Origin: Nocardia arizonensis
GTDB taxonomy: Bacteria; Actinomycetota; Actinomycetes; Mycobacteriales; Mycobacteriaceae
Direction: 5' to 3'
Assembly (NCBI RefSeq): GCF_001310275.1
Contig: NZ_LGYZ01000081.1
Span: forward strand, 407,249-471,248
DNA length: 64,000 nt
A program made the position numbers and the translations under genes. The notes under the pieces were generated by a model, which saw nothing but the letters and a program-made list of their open reading frames with translations, was not told the origin of the DNA and did not search any database. This document shows, in pieces, positions 28,617 to 39,141 of this stretch. The first letter of the stretch is position 1, and each line of letters begins with the position of its first letter.

Positions 28617-30878
28617 GTGACTGTTTCCCCGCACACTCCGTTCACCGCAACGGTTCTCGGCCTGCCGAGAGTCGGCCCGAACCGGGAACTGAAACGCGCG
28701 ACCGAGTCGTACTGGTCCGGCGAGGTCGACGCCGGACAACTGCACGCCGTCGCCCGCGACCTGCGCGCGGCGCAGTACGCGCAATTGCTGGCGGCCGGAT
28801 TGGATTCGGTGCCCGTCGGCACCTTCTCCTACTACGACCAGATGCTCGACGCCGCCGCGCTGCTCGGCGCGCTGCCCGAGAGGGTGGCGCATATCACCGA
28901 TCCCCTCGACCGGTACTTCACCGCCGCGCGCGGCGACGACACCGTGGAACCGCTCGAGATGACCAAGTGGTTCGACACCAACTACCACTACCTGGTGCCG
29001 GAGATCGGTCCGCACACCGTCTTCTCACTGCATCCGGCGAACCTGCTCGAGCAGGTCGCCGAGGCGCGGGCGCTGGACGTGCCCGCCCGTCCGGTGGTCA
29101 TCGGTCCGGTGACCTTCCTGAAGCTGGCCAAGGCCGAGGACGGCGCGCCGCTGGACCGGCTGGCCGAACTCGTTCCGCTGTACCGGGAACTGCTGCGCCT
29201 GCTCGCGGCGGCGGGCGTCTCGTGGGTCCAGCTCGACGAGCCGGTGCTGGTGACCGATCTCACGGCCGAGGAGATCGAACTGACGCGCGGCGTGTACACC
29301 GAACTGTCGGAATCCGCGGACCGACCCGCGCTGCTGGTCGCCACCTACTTCGGCACCCCGGGTGCGGCGCTGCCCGCACTGGCCGCCACCGGCGTGGAGG
29401 GCATCGCGCTCGACGCCTGCGGCGACCTCTCCGTCGTGGCGGGCGTACCGGCGCTGGCGAAGAAGCTACTGGTGGCCGGCGTGGTCGACGGACGCAATGT
29501 CTGGCGCACCGACCTCGACCACGCGCTGACCATCCTGGCTACCCTGCTCGGCTCGGCCGCCTCGATCGCGGTGTCGAGCTCCTGCTCGCTATTGCACGTG
29601 CCATACACACTCGCCGCGGAGACCCAGCTGGACCCGGCGCTGCGCTCGTGGCTGGCCTTCGGCGCGGAGAAGCTCGCCGAGATACGGCTGCTCGCCACCG
29701 CCATGACCTCCGGCACCGAGGCCATCGCGGCGGAACTCGCCCGAGCTCGGGCGGCGGCACAGTCGCGGCGCGCGGACCCGCGACTGTCCGACGAACAGGT
29801 CCGCGCCCGTCTCCGCGCGCTCGGCCCGGACGCCATCACCCGCGCACCCGCCGACCAGCGCCGCGTGCTGCAAGCCGAACGCCTGCGGCTGCCCATCCTG
29901 CCGACCACCACCATCGGCTCCTACCCACAGACCCCCGCGATCCGGCTCGCTCGCGCCGCACTGCGCAAGGGCGAAATCGACGAGGCCGAGTACGACAGCC
30001 GGATGCGAGCCGAAATCGCCGAGGTCATCGCACTCCAGGAGAATCTCGGCATCGACGTGCTGGTACACGGCGAACCAGAACGCAACGACATGGTGCAGTA
30101 CTTCGCCGAACAACTCGACGGCTTCGCCACCATCGAACAGGGCTGGGTGCAGTCCTACGGCACCCGCTGCGTGCGGCCGCCGATCCTGTTCGGCGACGTG
30201 ACGCGCCGCGCGCCGATGACAGTGGACTGGATCACCTACGCGCAGGGCCTGACCGACAAGCCGGTCAAGGGCATGCTCACCGGGCCGGTGACCATTCTGG
30301 CCTGGTCCTTCGTGCGCGACGACCAGCCACTGGCCGACTCTGCCGCCCAGGTCGCACTTGCCATCCGCGACGAGACGGTGGACCTACAGAACGCGGGCAT
30401 CCGCGTCATCCAGGTGGACGAGCCCGCGCTGCGCGAACTGCTGCCGTTGCGGGCCGCCGATCAGCCCGCGTACCTGGACTGGTCGGTGCGCGCGTTCCGG
30501 CTCGCCACCTGCGGTGTGTCCGATTCGACGCAGATCCACACGCATCTGTGCTACTCGGAATTCGGCGAGGTCATCGACGCCATCGCGGGACTGGACGCCG
30601 ACGTGACCTCCATCGAGGCGGCGCGCTCGCATATGGAGGTGCTCGATGACCTCGACGCCGCGGGCTTCCGTCTCGGAGTCGGTCCGGGCGTTTACGACAT
30701 CCACTCGCCCCGGGTGCCCAGCGTGGAGGAGATCACCGCGGCGCTGCGGGCGGCATTGAAAGCGGTTCCGGCCGAGAGGTTGTGGGTCAATCCCGACTGC
30801 GGGTTGAAGACTCGGGGTCCCGCCGAGGTGGAGGCTTCGCTCCGCAATATGGTCACAGCGGCGCACACCCTTCGGTAG
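28617..30878 (+). CDS. metE: 5-methyltetrahydropteroyltriglutamate-homocysteine methyltransferase (cobalamin-independent)
   Basis: A 753-residue MetE of full length with two related barrels. The C-terminal zinc site is intact: HTHLCYSEF supplies His and Cys and NPDCGLKTR the last Cys. [10 protein letters not shown] marks the start of the catalytic half and FSYYDQMLD the N-terminal half. It transfers the methyl group of polyglutamylated methyl-THF to homocysteine. The long structured leader is a cobalamin riboswitch, so expression should fall when B12 is available. The first copy of the 114-bp hairpin repeat begins 10 nt after its stop codon. Confidence 0.96.
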   Translation: MTVSPHTPFTATVLGLPRVGPNRELKRATESYWSGEVDAGQLHAVARDLRAAQYAQLLAAGLDSVPVGTFSYYDQMLDAAALLGALPERVAHITDPLDRYFTAARGDDTVEPLEMTKWFDTNYHYLVPEIGPHTVFSLHPANLLEQVAEARALDVPARPVVIGPVTFLKLAKAEDGAPLDRLAELVPLYRELLRLLAAAGVSWVQLDEPVLVTDLTAEEIELTRGVYTELSESADRPALLVATYFGTPGAALPALAATGVEGIALDACGDLSVVAGVPALAKKLLVAGVVDGRNVWRTDLDHALTILATLLGSAASIAVSSSCSLLHVPYTLAAETQLDPALRSWLAFGAEKLAEIRLLATAMTSGTEAIAAELARARAAAQSRRADPRLSDEQVRARLRALGPDAITRAPADQRRVLQAERLRLPILPTTTIGSYPQTPAIRLARAALRKGEIDEAEYDSRMRAEIAEVIALQENLGIDVLVHGEPERNDMVQYFAEQLDGFATIEQGWVQSYGTRCVRPPILFGDVTRRAPMTVDWITYAQGLTDKPVKGMLTGPVTILAWSFVRDDQPLADSAAQVALAIRDETVDLQNAGIRVIQVDEPALRELLPLRAADQPAYLDWSVRAFRLATCGVSDSTQIHTHLCYSEFGEVIDAIAGLDADVTSIEAARSHMEVLDDLDAAGFRLGVGPGVYDIHSPRVPSVEEITAALRAALKAVPAERLWVNPDCGLKTRGPAEVEASLRNMVTAAHTLR

Positions 30879-30888
30879 CTGGGTTATC

Positions 30889-31002
30889 GGCCGCGACTTC
30901 GTCGCGGCGGGATTCGCGGCCCCTTGAGTCTCGCGTCCGAGCGGTCGATACTCGCGCCTTCGGCGCATTGTCTCGACCGCTCGGACGCGAGACGGCCGCG
31001 AA
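30889..31002. repeat. 114-bp hairpin repeat element, copy 1
   Basis: It has three nested or adjacent hairpins: an 8-bp stem at 30890-30908, a large stem of 20 perfect base pairs (30929-30948 with 30973-30992) extended by a 9-bp outer stem (30913-30921 with 30994-31002), and a 5-bp inner stem at 30954-30966. Two homologues of exactly the same length lie at 42903 and 43027. Similarity continues about 14 bp downstream (TCCTTTGGGTGCGG). This is the best-paired of the three copies. Confidence 0.9.
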
Positions 31003-31776
31003 TCCTTTGGGTGCGGATTTGGTATGGGTGCCGCCCTGGGTGGGTAGGTGGGGGGCGGTGTCCGGGCAATGGCTTTGATTGCCTTATTCGTTTCTCGGGT
31101 CGGGTTCGGGTTTCCGCTTGCGGCGTGATGTGTAGGACTCGCATGCTTCGCCCGCGCGGATTGTGGGGCGTAGGCGAGCCCTCGGGTCTATACCGCGCCG
31201 CCATGACGCGTGCCCTGAACAACGATCCATTCGCACACCCCTTCTCGTCTCGCACGTCGACCAATCCGTTCGCAGTGTTCGACGTGTGTCTCGCCGATTC
31301 GGTTCCCTCGAATTTCTTCTCGTGGCCACAAACACGACGGGACGCGGGAGAAAGGGGGGCGACCGGACATCGGGCGATCCCCTCACAAACCTCCGATGCC
31401 CGGTCCGATACCTCGGTGCGCGGGTATCCGCGCCTGTCGGGACGACCCGTCCGACGGGCTCGGAATCCGTTGCGCCGCGTGATAATACGGTCCCGTTCCG
31501 GTTGATCTACTACCCGTTGGTCACATGTCCGAAACGCGGCGGGCCGCACGGCGGCGGCCTTCCCTCCGGGCAAACGGGTGAACCCGTCCGAAACCACGCG
31601 ACCACCCGCGTCGCTCGGGTACCCGCGCGGCAGCCGGTTCGCGTTCCGCCCCTCACGCGCACTTCGCACGCTACGCAGACACACCATTCGGGCAAACCCC
31701 TAGCACAGCACCTCCCCGCGCCGGGGTTACCGCGCATTCTGCGATGCCTGCAAACCGGGCGGGCTAGGATTCGCCC
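31003..31776. other. Intergenic region without a recognisable gene
   Basis: About 770 bp between the repeat and the RamB-like gene. Several short open frames exist on both strands but none has a recognisable family, a ribosome site or the local codon bias. The base composition is less GC-rich than the neighbours. The only signal I can point to is a TAGGAT hexamer (31765-31770) placed as a -10 element for the RamB-like gene. Confidence 0.55.
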
Positions 31777-33198
31777 GTGCGGAAGATGTACGCGGGCGCC
31801 CGTTTGCGGCGGTTACGCGAGGAAAGACGGATGACGCAGGCGGCGCTGGCGAAATCCCTCGATCTATCGCCCAGCTATCTGAATCAGCTCGAGCGCGATC
31901 AGCGACCGCTCACCATTCCGGTATTGCTGAAACTCAACTCAACCTTCGACCTCGACGTACAGTTCTTCGCCACCGACTCCGACGCCCGACTCGTCTCCGA
32001 CCTGCACGAGGTGCTGGTAGACGCGGCGGGCGGCGACAGCGCGCCGCTGACCGAGGTGGAGGAACTGGCCACCAGACAGCCCGAGGTGGCCCGCATCCTG
32101 GTCGCTATGCATCGCCGCCTGCGCGCCGCCACCGATCAACTCGATCTGCTGTCCTCGCGGGTCGCCGCGCCGGCGAGCGCGCCGGGTGTGCCCATGCCCT
32201 ACGAGGACGTGCGGGACTTCTTCTACGACCACCACAATCACATTCCGAAATTGGATATGGCGGCCGAGCACCTGTTCGACGAGTGCAATCTGACCATCGG
32301 CTCGCTGGACCGCCAACTCGCCCGGATCGCCGAGGAACGCGCGGGTGTCACCGTTCTCGTGCGCGGTGACGGCGCCGATCCCTCGATCCCCAAGCGCCAC
32401 TACGACGCCGAGAGCCGCACACTGACCCTGGCGCGGCGGCTGCGGCCCGGACAGCGCGCCTTCCAGATCGCGACCACCCTCGGTTTCCTGCTCTACAGCG
32501 ACGATATCGACGCCGTGCTCGACGAATCCGGTGCTCTCACCGGGGAATCGCGCACGCTGGCTCGCATCGGTCTGGCCAACTATTTCGCGGGCGCGCTGAT
32601 CCTGCCCTACGGCCGGTTCCTGCGCTCGGCCGAGGAATTGCGCTACGACATCGATCTGTTGAGCCTGCGTTTCGAGGTCGGATTCGAAACGATATGCCAC
32701 CGGCTGTCCACCCTGCAACGCCAGGGTCAGCGCGGCGTCCCGTTCTTCCTGGTGCGCGCCGATCGCGCGGGCAATATCTCGAAACGCCAGTCCGCCACCG
32801 CCTTCCACTTCTCCCGAGTGGGGGGCAGCTGTCCGCTGTGGGTCGTGCACGAGGCGTTCGCCCACCCCGGCCGCATCCTCACGCAGGTCGCGGCCATGCC
32901 GGACGGGCGTCGCTATCTGTGGATCGCGCGCACCGCGCTCACCGCGCCACACGGATTCGGCACGGCGACCAAGAATTTCGCGATCGGCGTCGGCTGCGAT
33001 ATCGAATACGCCGACCGCCTGGTGTATTCCGGCGGAATGCAACTCGACGATCCCTCGACCGCGGTGCCGATCGGCGCGGGCTGCAAGGTGTGCGAGCGGC
33101 CATCGTGTCCGCAGCGCGCCTTCCCGCAGATCGGCGCTCCACTGGCGGTCTCGGAGAACACCAGCACCGACCTGCCGTATCCGCGCGCGCTGCGCTGA
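31777..33198 (+). CDS. RamB/PrpR-type (ScfR family) transcriptional regulator
   Basis: A 473-residue regulator. An XRE-type helix-turn-helix (LRRLREERRMTQAALAKSLDLSPSYLNQLERD) is followed by the long ScfR/RamB domain of actinobacteria. The C-terminus has a Cys cluster (CKVCERPSCPQRAFP), the region that binds an iron-sulfur cluster in PrpR. Relatives control acetate/glyoxylate (RamB) or propionate/methylcitrate (PrpR) genes; sequence alone does not tell which. The GTG at 31777 lies 6 nt after TAGGAT and has no Shine-Dalgarno, so it is probably leaderless. An ATG three codons in is an alternative. No target metabolic genes are adjacent. Confidence 0.87.
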   Translation: MRKMYAGARLRRLREERRMTQAALAKSLDLSPSYLNQLERDQRPLTIPVLLKLNSTFDLDVQFFATDSDARLVSDLHEVLVDAAGGDSAPLTEVEELATRQPEVARILVAMHRRLRAATDQLDLLSSRVAAPASAPGVPMPYEDVRDFFYDHHNHIPKLDMAAEHLFDECNLTIGSLDRQLARIAEERAGVTVLVRGDGADPSIPKRHYDAESRTLTLARRLRPGQRAFQIATTLGFLLYSDDIDAVLDESGALTGESRTLARIGLANYFAGALILPYGRFLRSAEELRYDIDLLSLRFEVGFETICHRLSTLQRQGQRGVPFFLVRADRAGNISKRQSATAFHFSRVGGSCPLWVVHEAFAHPGRILTQVAAMPDGRRYLWIARTALTAPHGFGTATKNFAIGVGCDIEYADRLVYSGGMQLDDPSTAVPIGAGCKVCERPSCPQRAFPQIGAPLAVSENTSTDLPYPRALR

Positions 33199-33204
33199 GC
33201 GCGC

Positions 33205-35487
33205 TCAGGATTTCGCCAGATATTCCAGGCGTTCGGCGTCCACGGCCGCGTGCATCATGCCCGCCAGTCCGGGATGGTCCACCAGTCCGGGATCTTCGGC
33301 CACCACCCGGCGGGCGAATTCCTGTGCCGCGGTGATGGTCTCCAGATCGTCGAGCAGCGACAGCAGACGCAGCGACCGCGCGGTGCCGGACTGCGCGGAC
33401 CCGAGCACATCGCCCTCGCGGCGTTGACGCAGATCCAGCACGGCCAGTTCGAAACCGTCGGTGGTGGCCGCGACGGCTTCGAGCCGCGCCAGCGCCGATC
33501 CGCCGGGCGCGGCATCGGTGACGAGCAGACACAGTCCGGGATGTTCGCCGCGGCCGACACGCCCGCGCAATTGGTGCAGCTGGCTGACGCCGAAACGGTC
33601 GGCGTCCACGATGACCATGACGGTGGCGTTGGGCACGTCCACACCGACCTCCACCACGGTCGTGCAGACCAGCACGTCGACATCACCGTCGTTGAAGGCC
33701 CGCATCACCTGGTCCTTCTCGTCGGAGGGCAGCCTGCCGTGCAGCAGCCCGACCCGCAGCCCCGACAGCGGGCCCGAGCGCAGTGCGTCGAAGACGTCGA
33801 GCACCGCCGCCGTGGTCGGCGCCTGCTTGTCCTCGGCCGTCTTGGCCTTGCCGCGGCCCTTTCCCTTGCCGGCCGCGGCGTTCTCCTCGTCGTCGCCGAT
33901 GCGCGAGCACACCACATACGCCTGCCGACCCGCGCCGACCTCCTCGACGATGCGCTCCCAGGCGCGGTCGACCCAGTTCGGATGCTGTTTGCGCGGAACG
34001 ACTCTGGTGGTGATCGGCGAGCGACCGCGCGGCAGCTGGGTCAGCGTCGAGGTCTCCAGATCGCCCAGGGTGGTCATGGCTATGGTGCGCGGGATCGGCG
34101 TGGCGGTCATCACCAGCAGGTGCGGACTCGTACCGGCCGCGGCCTTGGCGCGCAACGCGTCTCGCTGCTCCACGCCGAAGCGGTGCTGTTCGTCGACGAC
34201 CACCATGCCCAGATCGAAGAATTCCACCGCGTCCTGGATGAGCGCGTGCGTGCCGATCACGATGCCCGCCGCACCGGTCACCGCGGCCAACAGCGCCGCC
34301 TTCTTGGCCGAGGCCGACATGGACCCCGTCACCAGCACGACACTCGTGGCCTGATCGGCCGCGCCCAGCTCACCGGCGGTGGCGAGTTCGCCGAGCATGG
34401 CGCGCAGCGACCGGTAGTGCTGGGCGGCCAGCACCTCCGTCGGCGCGAGCAGCGCGCACTGATGACCGGCGTCGACAACCTGCAACATGGCGTGCAGCGC
34501 GACGATCGTCTTACCCGAGCCGACCTCGCCCTGGAGCAGCCGGTGCATCGGCTGCACCCGCGACAGATCCGCGGAGATCTCCGAGATCACCTGCCGCTGG
34601 CCCTCGGTCAGCTCGAAGGGCAGCTTCTTGTCGAAGGCGGCGGCGATGCCGTCGGCGCGGGGCGCGCACGCCCGCGCGGTGCGCCCGGCGACCTCGTGAC
34701 GCCGTTCGGCCAGCACCAGTTGCAGCGCGAGCGCCTCGTCGAAGCGCAGCCGTTCCCGCGCCCGGTCGATATCGGCTTTCCGTTCGGGCAGGTGGATCAG
34801 CCGCAGCGCATCGGAGACCGGCAGCAGTCCGCGTTCGGCGCGCACGGATTCGGGCAGCGGATCGTCGATCGGATCGAGTTGTTCGAGCACCTGTCGCACA
34901 CAGGCCAGCAGATCCCAGCTCTGCACCTTCGCCGTGGCGGGATAGACCGGGATGAACTCGCGTTCCATGAACGAGACGTCCACGCCGCCCGCGCCTTTCG
35001 CGCTCTCGGCCAGTCCGCGCAGATCCCCTCCGCCGCGCACCTTGGTGAACGAGCCCACCGAATCGTCCTCGACCTCGGGCAGGATCAGATATCCCGGATG
35101 CGACAGATTCCAGCTGCCGGGGCGCCAGTAGCTCACCGTGCCGGACATCATCGCCCGAAGTCCCTCTTTGACAACGTATTTCACCTTGTCGCCATTGAAG
35201 AACGTGACGTCGACGGGGCGGCCGGCGCCGGTGTCGAGCAGCACCTTCAGCAGCGACCCGCGGCGATTGCGCATGGGTTTCAGCTCGGTCTTGGCGATGC
35301 GGCCGACGACGGTGATGTGCGAACCGTCCTCGGGCGCCTCCTCGGTCAGCGGCTGGCCCTGGGTGGCGTACCGCAGGGGGTAGTGACGCAGCAGATCCTC
35401 GACGGTGGTCATGTCGAAGGATTCGGCCAAGGAATCGGCGGCCTTCGCGCCGAGGATGTGGTCGAGTCTGTCACCGAGTGTCGCCAT
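33205..35487 (-). CDS. recG: ATP-dependent DNA helicase RecG
   Basis: A 760-residue RecG. The N-terminal wedge/OB domain (VVGRIAKTELKPMRNRRG) precedes helicase motifs: LLQGEVGSGKTIVA (Walker A), VVDEQHRFGVEQR (motif II), VMTATPIPRT (motif III), and the C-terminal LRGRVGRGEHPGLC. It remodels stalled forks and Holliday junctions. A Lys/Gly-rich insert (about residues 525-545, GKGKGRGKAKTAEDKQ) interrupts the second helicase lobe and probably forms a flexible loop. The gene lies 26 nt downstream of the DAK2 protein gene, as in mycobacteria. Confidence 0.95.
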   Translation of the reverse strand: MATLGDRLDHILGAKAADSLAESFDMTTVEDLLRHYPLRYATQGQPLTEEAPEDGSHITVVGRIAKTELKPMRNRRGSLLKVLLDTGAGRPVDVTFFNGDKVKYVVKEGLRAMMSGTVSYWRPGSWNLSHPGYLILPEVEDDSVGSFTKVRGGGDLRGLAESAKGAGGVDVSFMEREFIPVYPATAKVQSWDLLACVRQVLEQLDPIDDPLPESVRAERGLLPVSDALRLIHLPERKADIDRARERLRFDEALALQLVLAERRHEVAGRTARACAPRADGIAAAFDKKLPFELTEGQRQVISEISADLSRVQPMHRLLQGEVGSGKTIVALHAMLQVVDAGHQCALLAPTEVLAAQHYRSLRAMLGELATAGELGAADQATSVVLVTGSMSASAKKAALLAAVTGAAGIVIGTHALIQDAVEFFDLGMVVVDEQHRFGVEQRDALRAKAAAGTSPHLLVMTATPIPRTIAMTTLGDLETSTLTQLPRGRSPITTRVVPRKQHPNWVDRAWERIVEEVGAGRQAYVVCSRIGDDEENAAAGKGKGRGKAKTAEDKQAPTTAAVLDVFDALRSGPLSGLRVGLLHGRLPSDEKDQVMRAFNDGDVDVLVCTTVVEVGVDVPNATVMVIVDADRFGVSQLHQLRGRVGRGEHPGLCLLVTDAAPGGSALARLEAVAATTDGFELAVLDLRQRREGDVLGSAQSGTARSLRLLSLLDDLETITAAQEFARRVVAEDPGLVDHPGLAGMMHAAVDAERLEYLAKS

Positions 35488-35513
35488 GACTCATTCCTTC
35501 GTTCGCCCGCGGG

Positions 35514-37187
35514 TCATTCCACCCCGATCTGCACCAGATCCTCCTGTTGCCCACCGGAATACACGGTGACCTCGACACCGGGGAACCCGCGGGCGATATG
35601 CGCGGCCAGCTCCGCGCCGAGATCCTCCGGCGCGGCGGCGCCCATCAGCAGGGTCACCAATTCTCCACCGAGTCCGAGCATGCGATCGAGCAGGGTCCGC
35701 CCGGCCGAGCGCACGTCGCGATCGATGAGCACGACATCGTGGCCGACCAGACCGAGGCCGTCACCGGCCTCGCAGGTGCCGACCATGGTGAGCGCGCGAT
35801 GGTCGGCCGCGCGCAGCGAGCCCCACCGGGTCGCGGCGGCGGCCTCCGACATGGCGAAGGCGTCGTCCACGGCGATCCGGCCGCGATCGTGCACCGCCAG
35901 CGCGGCCATGCCCTGCACCATCGACCCGCTCGGCAGCATCAGCACATCACGGTGCTCGTCACGCGCGGCCACGCCGACCGCGACCAGTTCGTGCGCGGGC
36001 AACGCGCCGTTGGGCAGCACCAGCACCTCGCGGTTGGGCATCCGCCGGATCGCGGTCAGCAGTGCGGCCGAGGTCACCGGATCGTCGCCGCCGAGCACCA
36101 CCGCCCCCGCCGCCTCGAACAGCGACGCGGCCCCCTCCCCGGACACCACGGCGAGCACCGCGCGATCGACCGGCCCGTCGCCGCGGTGGCCCGCGCCGCG
36201 GACCAGGGCGCGCGCGTGCTCCTCGGCCGGGGCCGCGGTGATGGCGAAACTCTCGATCCTGATGGCGCTCAGCCTGCCCGCGGCGAGTCCGGCCTCCACC
36301 GCCGCGCCCGCGTCCGCGCAATGTACGTGGGCCGACCAGGTTTCGACACCGTCGCCGACCACGACCACCGAATCACCCAGTGCGGCAAGCCGATCGCGCA
36401 ACACGTCGACACGCTCGGCATCGGAGTCGGCGAGCAGGTACATGACCTCGAAATGCGGTTCGGGCGAGCCGGTTTCGCTCTCGTCGGCGCCGGTCTCGCC
36501 GGGCGCGTAGTCGGGGCGGGCGGGCGCTTCGCCGCGGGTCACCGAGACCAGGGCGTCGAGCAGCACCACGAGTCCGCGCGCGCCCGCGTCGACGACACCG
36601 GCCGCGCGCAGCACCCCGAGTTGGGACGGGGTGTCACCGAGCGCCTTGGCCGCGCCGTCTGCGGCGGCCAGCGCGACCCCGGCCACCGTGATGTCGCTGC
36701 TGGCCGCGGCACTGGCCGCGGCGCAATCGAGCACCGTGAGAATCGTGCCCTCGACGGGTTCGCTCAGCGCCCGACGGACCAGCGCGGCCGCCATGGCCAG
36801 CGCCTCGCACAGGGTCTCGGCGGCCAGCGCGCCGCCGCCCCCGAACTCGGCCGCGTCGGCGATACCGCGCAGAACCTGCGACAGGATGATGCCGGAGTTG
36901 CCGCGCGCCCCCCGGATCGCGCCGCGGGCCATCGCCGATGCCACCGCGGACACCGGCGCGTCCGCCCGCTCGGCGCAGACGGTCTCGGCCTCGCGGACGG
37001 CCGCGCGCATGGTCGCCAGCATGTTGGTACCGGTATCGGAATCGGCGACCGGGAAGACATTGAGCGCGTTGATCTCCTCGCGCCGCTGTTCCAGACCGGT
37101 GAGACAGGTCCAGCCCCAGCGCAGCAATGCCGCGCCGTCGATCGAGTCCCGCTCCGTGGCCACCGTCACCTCACTCCCCGTCGTCAC
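35514..37187 (-). CDS. DAK2-domain protein, FakA/YloV family
   Basis: About 557 residues. The N-terminal DAK2 kinase domain carries the metal-binding NVFPVADSDTGTNM motif and the ARGNSGIILSQVLRG loop. The C-terminal two thirds match the FakA/YloV middle and C-terminal domains. In Firmicutes FakA phosphorylates fatty acids held by a DegV/FakB partner; in this lineage the substrate is not established and no FakB gene is nearby. GTG 37187 is chosen for its AGAGG site; a GTG at 37169 is also possible. Divergent from rpmB, with recG downstream. Confidence 0.87.
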   Translation of the reverse strand: MTTGSEVTVATERDSIDGAALLRWGWTCLTGLEQRREEINALNVFPVADSDTGTNMLATMRAAVREAETVCAERADAPVSAVASAMARGAIRGARGNSGIILSQVLRGIADAAEFGGGGALAAETLCEALAMAAALVRRALSEPVEGTILTVLDCAAASAAASSDITVAGVALAAADGAAKALGDTPSQLGVLRAAGVVDAGARGLVVLLDALVSVTRGEAPARPDYAPGETGADESETGSPEPHFEVMYLLADSDAERVDVLRDRLAALGDSVVVVGDGVETWSAHVHCADAGAAVEAGLAAGRLSAIRIESFAITAAPAEEHARALVRGAGHRGDGPVDRAVLAVVSGEGAASLFEAAGAVVLGGDDPVTSAALLTAIRRMPNREVLVLPNGALPAHELVAVGVAARDEHRDVLMLPSGSMVQGMAALAVHDRGRIAVDDAFAMSEAAAATRWGSLRAADHRALTMVGTCEAGDGLGLVGHDVVLIDRDVRSAGRTLLDRMLGLGGELVTLLMGAAAPEDLGAELAAHIARGFPGVEVTVYSGGQQEDLVQIGVE

Positions 37188-37460
37188 CGCACCTCTACCG
37201 GACCCCGCCAGGTTAGCGGGACATCCCGCCACCCGGACCGCGACACCGGCCCGCTAGGCTGATGCCGTACCGGTCACCGACCGCGGTCGCGAAGGCCGCT
37301 GGTTTGGTGGATCGGGTCGCCGTTGGCTACCCTTGCAGGGTTGCCTCGCGCGGCCTTCCCGGTTTGCGCTGCCGATCCCTCGGCGGGCACATCACGACAT
37401 CGTTTTCGGACGGCCGCCACGGCGCGGCGGTCCCCACTCGACATGAAGGAGTTCGCGACT

Positions 37461-37652
37461 ATGGCTGCCGTCTGCGACGTCTGCGCCAAGGGCCCCGGCT
37501 TCGGGAAGTCGGTCTCGCACTCGCACCGGCGCACCAACCGTCGCTGGAACCCGAACATCCAGACAGTTCGTGCGCAGGTCGCCCCGGGTAACACCCGCCG
37601 GATGAATGTGTGCACCTCCTGCCTGAAGGCGGGCAAGGTCGTCCGCGGCTGA
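37461..37652 (+). CDS. rpmB: 50S ribosomal protein L28
   Basis: A 63-residue L28 of the Cys-containing type: [29 protein letters not shown], with a second pair at CTSC near the C-terminus, so the zinc-binding form. AAGGAG lies 9 nt before the ATG, which rules out the in-frame upstream starts. Stand-alone promoter region to the left is shared with the divergent DAK2 gene. Confidence 0.96.
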   Translation: MAAVCDVCAKGPGFGKSVSHSHRRTNRRWNPNIQTVRAQVAPGNTRRMNVCTSCLKAGKVVRG

Positions 37653-37783
37653 GTCCGCGGTTCGCCTGTCCGGTCTCGACTCATCGGTGGACATACCCGG
37701 TGAGTCGCCGAATATGAGCGCCTCCGGGCCCCGCTACTCGACCCGAGTGCCGGGGCTCGTTCGCGTATCCGTCACCGGCCGGC

Positions 37784-38278
37784 ATGGCTGAGCCACACAT
37801 CGTGCCGCTCGGCGCGCGGCACACCCGCTCGCTGGCCGAATGCCATATCGACTGCTGGCGCGAGGCGTACGCGGACCTGGTACCCGGGCATGTGCTCGAT
37901 GCCTTCGACGTCGAACACCGGGCCGAACTGTGGGAGCGCATCCGGGTGCGCCACCCGGACGCCACCCGAGTCGCCCTACTCGACGACACCGTGATCGGAT
38001 TCGTCAGCACCGGCCACACACGGGACGAGCCGCCCGTCGCGGATCGCGAACTGCTCGCCCTCTACGTGCGATCCCCCTGGTACGGCACCGGTCTCGCCGA
38101 CGAACTGCTCGAGACCGCCCTCGTTCCCGCCGCCTCGTATTCCCTGTGGGTCTTCGACGAGAATCCCCGCGCCCGCGCCTTCTACCGCAGACACGGATTC
38201 GCCGACGACGGCGGGCGCAAGCGGGAGGATTTCAGCCCGGCGCTGCTGGTGCGGATGGTGCGCCCGGCCCGGTCATGA
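37784..38278 (+). CDS. GNAT-family N-acetyltransferase
   Basis: A 164-residue GNAT protein: LAECHIDCWREAYADLVP at the N-terminus, LLALYVRSPWYGTGLADELLETAL as the acetyl-CoA-binding motif A, and LWVFDENPRARAFYRRHGFADDGG as motif B. The pyrophosphate loop reads WYGTGLA rather than the usual Q/RxxGxG/A. The acceptor substrate cannot be predicted. It is followed by an enoyl-CoA hydratase gene after about 60 nt. Confidence 0.86.
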   Translation: MAEPHIVPLGARHTRSLAECHIDCWREAYADLVPGHVLDAFDVEHRAELWERIRVRHPDATRVALLDDTVIGFVSTGHTRDEPPVADRELLALYVRSPWYGTGLADELLETALVPAASYSLWVFDENPRARAFYRRHGFADDGGRKREDFSPALLVRMVRPARS

Positions 38279-38337
38279 GCCGATTCTCCCGTGCCTGCCA
38301 TTGGTCGGCGGCGAATCGGGCGCTAGGGTTCGAGATT

Positions 38338-39126
38338 ATGACCTCCACCGAGCAGACCGAATACGTCACCGACGTCGACGGCGTTCTCCGTATCACCATC
38401 GCCACCGCCGCCAACGGAACCTCGATGGATTTCGATGGCATCAACGCGGGCACCGCGGCACTTCGCGCACGTCGCGACGGTATCGGCGCGATTCTGCTCA
38501 CCGGATCGGGCGCGAACTTCTGCGCCGGCGGCAACGTCCGCGGATTCGCCGCGGCGCCGGACCGCTCCGCCCACATCCACGGCCTCGCCACCGACCTGCA
38601 CGAATTCGTCCGCGAACTCCTCGCGAGCCCCGCCCCCGTCGTCGCCGCGGTGACCGGTTGGGCCGCCGGTGCGGGCATGAGCCTGGTCCTCGCCTCGGAT
38701 ATCGCCATCGGTGGCGAGTCCACCCGGCTGCGCCCGGCCTACCCCGGCATCGGTCTGAGCCCCGACGGCGGCATGTCCTGGACCCTGCCGCGCGTCGTCG
38801 GCGCCGCACGCGCCCGCGAGATCCTGCTCACCGACGCGATTCTCGACGCCGAGGAGGCACGGCGACTCGGCATCCTCAGCCGCGTCGTCGCCGACGAGCA
38901 GGTACGCGCCGAGGCGCTCGCGCTGGCCACGTCGCTGGCCGCCGGACCGCGCTCCACGCACGCGAGCATCAAGACGCTGCTGACCCGGTCGACCACGGCC
39001 ACGCTGAGCGAACAACTCGACAGCGAACGAGAATTCATCTCGGCCGCCGCGTCGAGCCCCACCGGCCGCGAGGGCGTCGACGCCTTCGTCGAGAAGCGCG
39101 CACCCGACTACACCGCGACCAACTGA
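38338..39126 (+). CDS. Enoyl-CoA hydratase/isomerase family protein
   Basis: A 262-residue crotonase-fold protein. The oxyanion-hole segments are ANFCAGGNVRGF and GWAAGAGMSLVLASDIAI; the PAYPGIGLSPDGGMSW helix follows. The Glu positions of classical hydratases appear to be Ala/Asp (GIGLSPDGG), so isomerase or other crotonase activity is as likely as hydration. TAGGGT lies 8 nt before the ATG with no Shine-Dalgarno, consistent with a leaderless transcript. Convergent with the alpha/beta hydrolase gene. Confidence 0.85.
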   Translation: MTSTEQTEYVTDVDGVLRITIATAANGTSMDFDGINAGTAALRARRDGIGAILLTGSGANFCAGGNVRGFAAAPDRSAHIHGLATDLHEFVRELLASPAPVVAAVTGWAAGAGMSLVLASDIAIGGESTRLRPAYPGIGLSPDGGMSWTLPRVVGAARAREILLTDAILDAEEARRLGILSRVVADEQVRAEALALATSLAAGPRSTHASIKTLLTRSTTATLSEQLDSEREFISAAASSPTGREGVDAFVEKRAPDYTATN

Positions 39127-39141
39127 GCCGTCCGCCCCGCC

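Noticed and set aside
31084..31700. Several open frames of 60-100 codons between the hairpin repeat and the RamB-like gene
   Set aside because: They overlap one another on both strands, lack ribosome sites and recognisable families, and differ from the local codon bias.
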